Part shown: one piece after another, positions 31,464 to 37,276 of the stretch
Numbering within the stretch: position 1 is the stretch's first letter
How the letters are laid out: every line of letters begins with the position of its first letter
Virus record (IMG/VR): IMGVR_UViG_3300031951_000542
Location: 1 to 37,276 of that record
Reading direction: 5' to 3' (one strand)
Origin: a virus
Length of the DNA stretch: 37,276 nt
Notes under the pieces: generated by a model
The model's input: only the letters and a program-made list of their open reading frames with translations
Database searches by the model: none
What the model was told of the DNA's origin: nothing
Made by a program: the position numbers and the translations under genes

Positions 31464-32207
31464 TTACGACAACTTATTCTGTACCATCTCTGCGATTGGC
31501 TTACCTTCTTCTGATTCAAAGAAAGCTGTCAATACAGATACTGGATCATCACCTGGTTGAATGTTCATCAACTTACGCTTGTTTCCGGGCATGTTAAACC
31601 AGATCTCACGGTTGTTGTTTCTCATTGTAAACAAACCAGAAGATAATGCCTTAGACGCCATCGCTGTTTCTGCCAAGTCTGGATCGTTGATCATTTCCAA
31701 GAACTGAATAGGGTAGTTTCTAGCGTAAAGCAAGATATCTCTCTTCAACTCTGGAGTGGTCATTGTGTCTACAACACCACCGTAGATCAATCGTCCAACA
31801 GCCTCCATGGTCTCAAGATTCATCTCTCTAGCAGCGATCTGTGCATCAAGCTCGATATTTAATTCCTCGATGTCCAATGTAGCCTCTTTCTCTTGGTTAA
31901 GCTCTTTGAATACGTCACCATTCAATGGGTGCATGTCCAAGAACTTTCCAAGGATTGGATTGCTTGCAGGAACCACTAAGTTGCCGTCCTCAAATACGAT
32001 TGGCTCAAGGATAGCCTTGTCGTCCTGTTCGTCCTCAAATACTGATTTCTGGTTTCTAGAATAACGCAACGCACGGTTGGTAGTTCCGTCGAAATAGAGA
32101 AGAGAAAAACGCTTTGTGTTTCTTGATGGAAGTGTGTAGCTCAACGGAGCTTCTTCTTTTGTAAGAACAAATACCCTGTCCTTAACTTGGTTAGTTTGAT
32201 TTTTCAT
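31464..32207 (-). CDS. Unknown protein downstream of the capsid gene
   Basis: A 247-residue acidic protein. The N-terminal ~80 residues look beta-rich and contain RVFVLTKEEAPLSYTLPSRN; the rest is helical with clear amphipathic segments (LDIEELNIELDAQIAAREMN, TPELKRDILLYARNYPIQFLEMI). No signal peptide, membrane segment or enzyme motif. No family is recognised. It stands between the major capsid gene and head-completion genes, so a role in head assembly or maturation is likely but inferred only from position. It has its own promoter overlapping the capsid-gene terminator, with an AT-rich leader of about 15 nt. Confidence 0.75.
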   Translation of the reverse strand: MKNQTNQVKDRVFVLTKEEAPLSYTLPSRNTKRFSLLYFDGTTNRALRYSRNQKSVFEDEQDDKAILEPIVFEDGNLVVPASNPILGKFLDMHPLNGDVFKELNQEKEATLDIEELNIELDAQIAAREMNLETMEAVGRLIYGGVVDTMTTPELKRDILLYARNYPIQFLEMINDPDLAETAMASKALSSGLFTMRNNNREIWFNMPGNKRKLMNIQPGDDPVSVLTAFFESEEGKPIAEMVQNKLS

Positions 32208-32228
32208 AATTTGATTTAATTAACGATG

Positions 32229-32256
32229 CAAATATAAACAAAAAGGGTGAGTACAA
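32229..32256 (-). promoter_or_regulatory. Promoter TTG-N17-TATATTTG inside the capsid-gene terminator region
   Basis: On the minus strand the -33 TTG (32256-32254) lies in the terminator hairpin, 17 nt before the -7 TATATTTG (32236-32229). This spacing equals the Flavobacterium consensus. The ATG at 32207 is 21 nt further, so this is one of the few units with a real 5' leader. Confidence 0.55.
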
Positions 32257-32268
32257 TTGTACCCACCC
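32240..32268 (-). terminator. Intrinsic terminator of the major capsid gene
   Basis: On the minus strand GGGTGGGTAC (32268-32259) pairs with GTACTCACCC (32254-32245) over 10 bp including one G-T pair, loop AATT, then five T residues (32244-32240). It begins 24 nt after the capsid stop codon. Confidence 0.8.
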
Positions 32269-32291
32269 CTTTGTATGATTACCTATTGTGA

Positions 32292-33692
32292 TTAGGCAGT
32301 CTTGAACAAGAAGAAGTTGTTCGCTCCCAAGGTGCACAATGCACGCTCAGACAAGAAGCTAACCTTCATCGCATCCAAATCGCTAGTAGCAGCACCACCG
32401 GCAGAACCAGTGATCCAAGTCTTGTAGCGACGGTTCTCAGTTTCGCTAGCGCGGTAACGAACGTGCAAGAAAGGACGCTTAGCGTTCTTACCCATCACCA
32501 TGTCGTACACGTTAGTAGAACCAGCAGGAACCAACACACCATTAACTTCACCACCAACGATACCACCACGCAAAGTTGCGTCGTTCAAGTATTTCCAGTC
32601 GGTCTTGTAGAAGTCATAGCCACGCTTGAACCCTTTGAAGCCCAAGTTCAAGGCCATAGTTTCGTCGTTGTTGAACACACCGTAGCTAGTACCGTTAGCA
32701 CCGTAGCTGTTTTGAGCAGCCAACATATCGTCGATATCGAAACCGAAGTTACGGTTAACGAACAACATGTTCTCTTGGATAGCACCCTGCTTGTCCAAAC
32801 GCTGGATGATCGCGTCGAAGTCAGCCAATGTGCTTGGGTTTCCACCACCCCATACGTTACCACGTTGTTCGATTGTGTAGAACAAACCTTTGGTACCCTT
32901 GTTTCCAACGTCACCAGTTACAGCGATAGCACCAGAGCCAGTTTCAGCAGGAACACCTTCTACCATAGACATTTCCAAGTAGTCCTCGAAACGCAAACGA
33001 GTTTCGTGCTCAGACTTGATGTACCACAAGTAGCCAGTTGCACCATTCTCAGTAGTAACTTCTACCCATCCGATCTGAGCCATGTCAGAACCAGATACTT
33101 CATAGTTGTCCTTGATGATGATAGGGCTGTTGTCGAAGATGTCATCTTGAGCCTCCAAAGACCCAGACATACCAGCAGCACCTTTTTTGAATTCAGAACC
33201 GTAAACAAATGCAGTAGATGCAGTTGATACAGGGATGTTCTGTCCAGGGCCGTTGTAGTAAGCAACGGTGAAAGTCAAACCAGACACGGCAGTGATGATA
33301 GCCTTGTCGCTTTGAGTACCACCAGAGTTACGAGACAAGAACACAGTCTGACCTACGCGGAAGTTACAAGCAGTAATACCTGCGTCAGCAACAGTCCAAG
33401 TAGCGGTGTCAGAACCGGCAGCAGCAGCAGAAGTACAGCTTACATACTTGGTATGCAAACGACCTTGCTCTGCCCACTTGATCAAGTCAGAGTTAGAAGG
33501 CATCTCAGCGCCAACCTGGCGCAAGAAAGATGCGATAGAGCGATTACCATAACGCTCGAATTCTTTCTCGTAGGTATCAGGAAGATACTGATTCAAGAAA
33601 TCGAAGTTGGTAATGTAGTTTGAAGGCAAAGTTGCCTTGACGGACGAGGGGGTTATAGCAAACCCTGGGCTCGTTTGAACTGATCCAGCCAT
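32292..33692 (-). CDS. Major capsid protein
   Basis: A 466-residue protein, identified by position (after portal and scaffold, ahead of connectors) and by build. It has an N-terminal arm, a helix with YLPDTYEKEFERYGNRSIASFL, and an inserted beta-barrel-like domain (residues ~80-165, with TWTVADAGITACNFRVGQTVFL). A long helical/strand core with an EMSMVEG loop and a C-terminal strand LCTLGANNFFLF follow. It is expected to have the HK97 fold. The codon use is visibly different from its neighbours (strong preference for CGT/CGC arginine and AAC), as expected for the most highly expressed gene. No -7 box lies in the 28-nt gap before it; an A-rich tract stands in place of a Shine-Dalgarno. A strong terminator follows. 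Confidence 0.85.
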   Translation of the reverse strand: MAGSVQTSPGFAITPSSVKATLPSNYITNFDFLNQYLPDTYEKEFERYGNRSIASFLRQVGAEMPSNSDLIKWAEQGRLHTKYVSCTSAAAAGSDTATWTVADAGITACNFRVGQTVFLSRNSGGTQSDKAIITAVSGLTFTVAYYNGPGQNIPVSTASTAFVYGSEFKKGAAGMSGSLEAQDDIFDNSPIIIKDNYEVSGSDMAQIGWVEVTTENGATGYLWYIKSEHETRLRFEDYLEMSMVEGVPAETGSGAIAVTGDVGNKGTKGLFYTIEQRGNVWGGGNPSTLADFDAIIQRLDKQGAIQENMLFVNRNFGFDIDDMLAAQNSYGANGTSYGVFNNDETMALNLGFKGFKRGYDFYKTDWKYLNDATLRGGIVGGEVNGVLVPAGSTNVYDMVMGKNAKRPFLHVRYRASETENRRYKTWITGSAGGAATSDLDAMKVSFLSERALCTLGANNFFLFKTA

Positions 33693-33720
33693 AGTTTTTT
33701 AGTTTTTGTTTTTTTGTTTG

Positions 33721-34845
33721 TTATTTGTTACGCATTTTTATCTTTAGCCCGCTTCCGTGGTCATTGTCTAGCGCTACAACTTTAAACCCAGTAGATGGCG
33801 TTAACTGAGGTGTTGACCGAACGTCCATCTGGATGTTCTTTGACTCCTTAGCAACACTGTCTACCGCAGCGGCCATACCTTGCTCATAAAAGTGCTTGGC
33901 AAAACCGTCGGGGTTCATAGCTACAGCGATAGCCCTATGATATGCAGCAGCATCCTTCACGTATCCATTCTCATCTAAGAACGAACCAATGAACTTGCTA
34001 ATATCAGATTGAGCTTTTTTCATTTGTTCTGGGCTGCCAGGTTTAAACGAAATTGCTTTGTCGTCGACCTTAAATTCAAAACCTTTGAACTGGTCGCTGA
34101 AAAGCTCGTCCGTCTTCTTAGCAAAGAACTCTGAACGCTCTAACTGAGACTTCTGCACTTCCTCGGACTCTTTGGCATATCTTTTAAAAGCCTCGTAATC
34201 ACTCTTCTCTTCATCAGAAACTAAGCCACCTTTTGACTCAAGAGGTATCTTGTATTGTTCCTTCAGTTGATTGAAGTGGTCCTTGGCCTTAGCAAGATCT
34301 TTTTTCATTGCTAGCTTCTTCTTCTTGATTTCCTTTGGGTCGTCAAGATCTTCATCAAACTCGTACCTGCTTTCGATTTCAAACTTTACGTCTTCGTCAT
34401 CGAACTCTGGGTTCTCTTGCTTGATGTAATCAGCTAGCAGTTGATTTGCAGGAACTGCATCGTAGTCCTTATTCAATTGAATAAAGTCTTGGATTCCTCG
34501 GCCTGTCTCCTTCTTGTACTTCAAAAAGGCTGACACGTCCTCTGGTAGTTCCTCCGCATCTTTTCTCGCCTGGAACAAGTCATCAACAGAGTTGATTTCC
34601 TTGTTGTACCGATTTTTTAAGTATGTAAGAACGTCTTCGTCTCCGAGATCCTTGGCAACTGGCGCCTCAGTCTCTTCGACTTTTTCTATTGTTCCATCAG
34701 ATGCCACAATTGTGGTCTCTACTGGTTTTTCTTCGGAAGAGATGCCGTGCTTCTCTTCGTGCTCTTTTAGGAGCTGCTCTTCCACTTCTTGAACAGATTT
34801 CTGTTCCTCGAAGGCAACCTCCTTCACTTTGAATTCATTTTCCAT
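33721..34845 (-). CDS. Scaffolding-like protein
   Basis: A 374-residue, very acidic and helical protein. An N-terminal coiled coil (VQEVEEQLLKEHEEKHG), a Glu/Asp/Lys-rich middle with long helical repeats (DDPKEIKKKKLAMKKDLAKA) and a C-terminal part with a basic end (GSGLKIKMRNK) are visible. A high charge, no hydrophobic core pattern in the first half, and a place between portal and major capsid genes are the usual marks of phage scaffolding proteins, which guide procapsid assembly through a basic C-terminus. No protease motif is seen. Its promoter box TAAATTTG lies 23 nt before the ATG. Confidence 0.75.
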   Translation of the reverse strand: MENEFKVKEVAFEEQKSVQEVEEQLLKEHEEKHGISSEEKPVETTIVASDGTIEKVEETEAPVAKDLGDEDVLTYLKNRYNKEINSVDDLFQARKDAEELPEDVSAFLKYKKETGRGIQDFIQLNKDYDAVPANQLLADYIKQENPEFDDEDVKFEIESRYEFDEDLDDPKEIKKKKLAMKKDLAKAKDHFNQLKEQYKIPLESKGGLVSDEEKSDYEAFKRYAKESEEVQKSQLERSEFFAKKTDELFSDQFKGFEFKVDDKAISFKPGSPEQMKKAQSDISKFIGSFLDENGYVKDAAAYHRAIAVAMNPDGFAKHFYEQGMAAAVDSVAKESKNIQMDVRSTPQLTPSTGFKVVALDNDHGSGLKIKMRNK

Positions 34846-34868
34846 ATTTAATTAGATTTATTTCGTCA

Positions 34869-34876
34869 CAAATTTA
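34869..34876 (-). promoter_or_regulatory. Bacteroidetes -7 box (TAAATTTG), scaffold-capsid genes
   Basis: The minus-strand TAAATTTG lies in the 48-nt gap after the portal gene, 23 nt before the scaffold ATG at 34845. It would drive scaffold and capsid as one message ending at the terminator at 32240. No -33 element is clear. Confidence 0.45.
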
Positions 34877-34879
34877 CAC

Positions 34880-34900
34880 AAAATAGTGACACGCTATTTT
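34880..34900 (-). terminator. Weak hairpin over the portal stop codon
   Basis: AAAATAG and CTATTTT form a 7-bp AT-rich stem around a 7-nt loop; the portal TAG stop is part of the stem. There is no separate T-run. It could be a weak terminator or only a chance inverted repeat. Confidence 0.25.
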
Positions 34901-37276
34901 GGCTCAAATCCAGCTAGGTCAAATCCATCAAGGGTGTCCTCATTGGATTCGAAGTCGACCGGTGGCAAATTGTTTTTTCTTTGCTCAATCAACTTAGACT
35001 GCTGAGTATTTTGAAGAGAAACTCGTTTATCTTTAGCTTCTTCTTTCATCTTCTCTTTCTCAGTAACAACCTGTGACTCAAGACCCTTCAATTGCATATT
35101 CATCTGGAACTCTTGCTGCATTAAGCTCAACTTAATACGTGCTTCTTGCTCCATTGTTTGAATCGCAAACATTGACTCGGCCTCTTTGATTTGAATCTTA
35201 GACTGAGTATCCGCCTGGATTTGTTGCATCTTAGCCTCGGCTGCTGCCTGTGTAGCTGCGATGTTAGAGTCAGACTGGAACTTAGACATCATCTGCTGCT
35301 TCTCTAGGTCTCTCTTCTCCTTGTCCTTGCGCTTAACCTTCAACAACTGATTAGCAAGCTTCAAGTTTTTGATCTCGCGGATGTCGATTGCATCTTCCAA
35401 TGCGATCTGGTCTCTGCTCAATGCCATCTGAATGTTAGCCTCAAGCTGTTGCTTTTCTTCTTCGTCTGGAGAAACCTCAATGAAGATACCAAAGTTGTGC
35501 AGGTAAAGCTCCTTGATGCTGTCAAGGATCTGGATGTTGTACTTACCGATCTGGTTTGCAAACTCGTCTCTGAAGTCAGCATACTCCAAGATATCAGAGA
35601 TACGGCAAGACAAAGCTTCAGACAGTCTGCGTGTGATAAAGATACCACCGTCTAGAATGTGTCTTGTGGCAGTATTTGAGTTAGCTGCAGCGAGCTTCTG
35701 TACGCCCACCAAAGCGTCTGAGCTAGGCATAGACCCATCTCGTGCTTCGTTAAGCCCTGTAACGTCACGCAGCATGCTCATGTACTGGTTATATGCAGAG
35801 ATCAGACTAGATATTTTTCCTTGTGCGGCGCTAGAGTTTAATTCTTGGATAGGAACGCGTGCGTTGTTGAACTCACCGTCCTGTGTGTAGCTTCTTCCGA
35901 TTACACTACCAGTCTGGAAGTACATGCGAAGAGCGTCCTCTGGGTTGTATGCGGCACCATTGCCCAAGTCAACCTCGTTAAGTCCGTCTGCATCGATGAA
36001 TACACCGTCTGGAACCATCTTAGACAACACCTGCTGTAACTTGAGGTGTGTCATCTGGATCAAGTCAGCGAACGCTGTCATGCGTCGGCCCAAAGACTCA
36101 ATGGCCCCCTTGTACATACGAGGCGCAACCATCACGTAGTTTGAGTACGCATACTGTGACGCAGACTTTGGTCTGGCCATGTTCTTAGACATCTCCCACT
36201 TGATCAGCTTGTTTGACCCGAGAACCATGATGCCCTCGTACCAAACATCGATACGCTTCTCTACCTTCTCAAATCTTTCTTCGGTTTGATCAGCTGGAGG
36301 ATTAAAGCCCTCGTCCTTGCGGATTACACGCTCTCCACCATTTTCAAGAAACTTTTTCTTGTATACAAATGTCTTGTCAGTTTTATAATTAAAGTACAAC
36401 AGGGTAACCACGTCCTTGTCGAACAGGTCATTTCTGTATGTACGCATAACGCCATAGTAGTCCCACCATGCAGTACCCAACTGAGAAATCTCTTCAAGCT
36501 CTTCCTTGGTAATGTCTGGCTTGATCTTGATCAGCTCGGTGATCGGAACCTGCTTTACCTCTCCCCAGTAGAATACGTCGTCAAAATAGGGTGACTCGGT
36601 GTAGCTGTAGACCACGTTGGCGGGATCGACATACTCAACCTTAACTCCAGATCCTGGATAGAATGAATGTTTGACACCACCGATACCCAATGTGGTAAGG
36701 TCGTAATCGACACGCTTTTTAGTGTCTGCATAGTTATTTTGTTCAAGTAGGGTGTTAATTGCTTCTTCCTCGGCAATCTCAATGCTTGGCTTATACTTCA
36801 GCTGCATGTAGAGCTGCAACTCCTCGTCGTTTGACGGAAGCTCTTCTACATTGGTATTGAAAGCGTCAACGCCAAACTGCTCCTTTGTCTGCAACAAAAA
36901 GTCCTTAGCGACCATATCGCCCTCAATCATGTCTTGGAACTGATTGCGCTTCTCAGCGGCCATCGCATCTTGAGCGACTGCCTTTACAGAGAAATTACGG
37001 TCTGCCATACCATTAACAACGATGTCAATGAACTTGGGCATGATTGGAACTGGCGTCCAAGATAGGTTAAGGTACGACAAGTCGCCATCGAATGACATCT
37101 CCTTCTTGTACTTCTCAACAGACTGCTCACCACGTGCGTACAATCGCAGACGATGGAACTCAATCCACTGGTTGTAGAACCTGCACGAGCCAGCGTCCTT
37201 ACGGAACCACTCTGACTGGACAGCAAGTCCAACCTGTAGGCCAAACTCTTTAGATGCCTTTTGTGCATCTGTGGCC
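34894..37276 (-). CDS. Portal protein (N-terminus beyond the window edge)
   Basis: The frame stays open to the last base of the window, giving 793 residues in view; the first in-frame start-like codon (TTG at 37143) is internal, since conserved sequence (EWFRKDAG, YNQWIEFHRLRLYARGEQ) precedes it. Features of a large crAss-like/podoviral portal: LSWTPVPIMPKFIDIVVNGM near the wing, GIGGVKHSFYPGSGVKVEYVD, a DVTGLNEARDGSMPSSDALVG stem-helix region. Then comes a very long C-terminal coiled coil (about 130 residues rich in Gln, Lys, Glu and Met), likely the barrel inside the capsid. The portal forms the dodecameric DNA gate at one vertex. The terminase gene would be expected further right, outside the window. 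Confidence 0.88.
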   Translation of the reverse strand, partial: ATDAQKASKEFGLQVGLAVQSEWFRKDAGSCRFYNQWIEFHRLRLYARGEQSVEKYKKEMSFDGDLSYLNLSWTPVPIMPKFIDIVVNGMADRNFSVKAVAQDAMAAEKRNQFQDMIEGDMVAKDFLLQTKEQFGVDAFNTNVEELPSNDEELQLYMQLKYKPSIEIAEEEAINTLLEQNNYADTKKRVDYDLTTLGIGGVKHSFYPGSGVKVEYVDPANVVYSYTESPYFDDVFYWGEVKQVPITELIKIKPDITKEELEEISQLGTAWWDYYGVMRTYRNDLFDKDVVTLLYFNYKTDKTFVYKKKFLENGGERVIRKDEGFNPPADQTEERFEKVEKRIDVWYEGIMVLGSNKLIKWEMSKNMARPKSASQYAYSNYVMVAPRMYKGAIESLGRRMTAFADLIQMTHLKLQQVLSKMVPDGVFIDADGLNEVDLGNGAAYNPEDALRMYFQTGSVIGRSYTQDGEFNNARVPIQELNSSAAQGKISSLISAYNQYMSMLRDVTGLNEARDGSMPSSDALVGVQKLAAANSNTATRHILDGGIFITRRLSEALSCRISDILEYADFRDEFANQIGKYNIQILDSIKELYLHNFGIFIEVSPDEEEKQQLEANIQMALSRDQIALEDAIDIREIKNLKLANQLLKVKRKDKEKRDLEKQQMMSKFQSDSNIAATQAAAEAKMQQIQADTQSKIQIKEAESMFAIQTMEQEARIKLSLMQQEFQMNMQLKGLESQVVTEKEKMKEEAKDKRVSLQNTQQSKLIEQRKNNLPPVDFESNEDTLDGFDLAGFEPK

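Noticed and set aside
31445-31519. 25-codon extension of the 93-aa protein (start 31519)
   Set aside because: It overlaps the end of the preceding gene and contains the TATATTTG box; sequence is unlike the rest of the protein.
32463-33227. 254-codon open frame on the plus strand opposite the capsid gene
   Set aside because: It mirrors the capsid codon bias, has Thr/Val/His-rich low-information sequence, and no start context; a shadow of the capsid gene.
34894-37143. Portal starting at the TTG at 37143
   Set aside because: The same frame is open to the window edge and gives 44 further codons with portal-like sequence, so the true start lies outside.
1-37276. CRISPR array, insertion sequence or integrase-type mobile element
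   Set aside because: No regularly spaced 20-40 bp direct repeats, transposase or integrase motifs, or terminal inverted repeats were found; the CGACAC array is too short-period and irregular to be CRISPR.

Overview
The window is a piece of a tailed double-stranded DNA phage genome whose host is very probably a Bacteroidetes (Flavobacteria-like) bacterium. Four things point there. (1) Gene starts carry the Bacteroidetes -7 box TAnnTTTG instead of TATAAT. (2) Shine-Dalgarno sequences are almost absent. (3) The tail protein has a BACON domain. (4) The replicative primase-helicase has a VirE_N/BT4734-type N-terminus. Nothing indicates stop-codon reassignment. No terminase, DNA polymerase, RNA polymerase, integrase or lysis gene lies in the window, so the genome continues beyond both edges.

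Left arm, plus strand (1-9227): a tightly packed replication, recombination and nucleotide-metabolism block with many overlapping start/stop codons. In order: the 3' end of an unknown gene, a zinc-ribbon protein, a DUF3310 protein, a DUF1071 single-strand annealing protein, a PD-(D/E)XK exonuclease, an SSB-like protein with a DELPF tail, a terminator, an iteron array with an AT-rich stretch (candidate replication origin), three small proteins (one Cys-rich, one resembling sigma region 4), a primase/SF3-type helicase, an SF2 helicase, a VRR-NUC nuclease, a MazG-like protein and a B12-dependent class II ribonucleotide reductase.

Middle (9228-9788): the only long gene-free stretch. It holds a terminator, a promoter with an overlapping inverted repeat, a structured RNA leader with a possible pseudoknot, a tRNA-Leu-like RNA with a hairpin inserted in its D-loop and an abnormal anticodon loop, a terminator, a second promoter and a further terminator-like hairpin. 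It is followed by a small ORF and an HTH-metallophosphoesterase (9789-11073). The metallophosphoesterase converges on the late genes so tightly that the two stop codons share TTAA.

Right arm, minus strand (11070-37276, transcribed right to left): the virion block. Order of transcription: portal (cut by the window edge), scaffold-like protein, major capsid protein, two unknown small/medium proteins, two connector/adaptor proteins, a 1954-aa tail nozzle/muzzle protein with BACON and receptor-binding-like repeats, a 249-aa tail-associated protein, a GNAT protein, then three putative ejection proteins of 240, 460 and 3070 aa. The order nozzle, GNAT, gp14-like, gp15-like, gp16-like recalls T7-type podoviruses; the portal, muzzle and BACON features recall crAss-like phages. 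Most late units start at their own TAnnTTTG box 4-7 nt before ATG, which predicts leaderless or nearly leaderless mRNAs, and two of them sit directly behind an intrinsic terminator.
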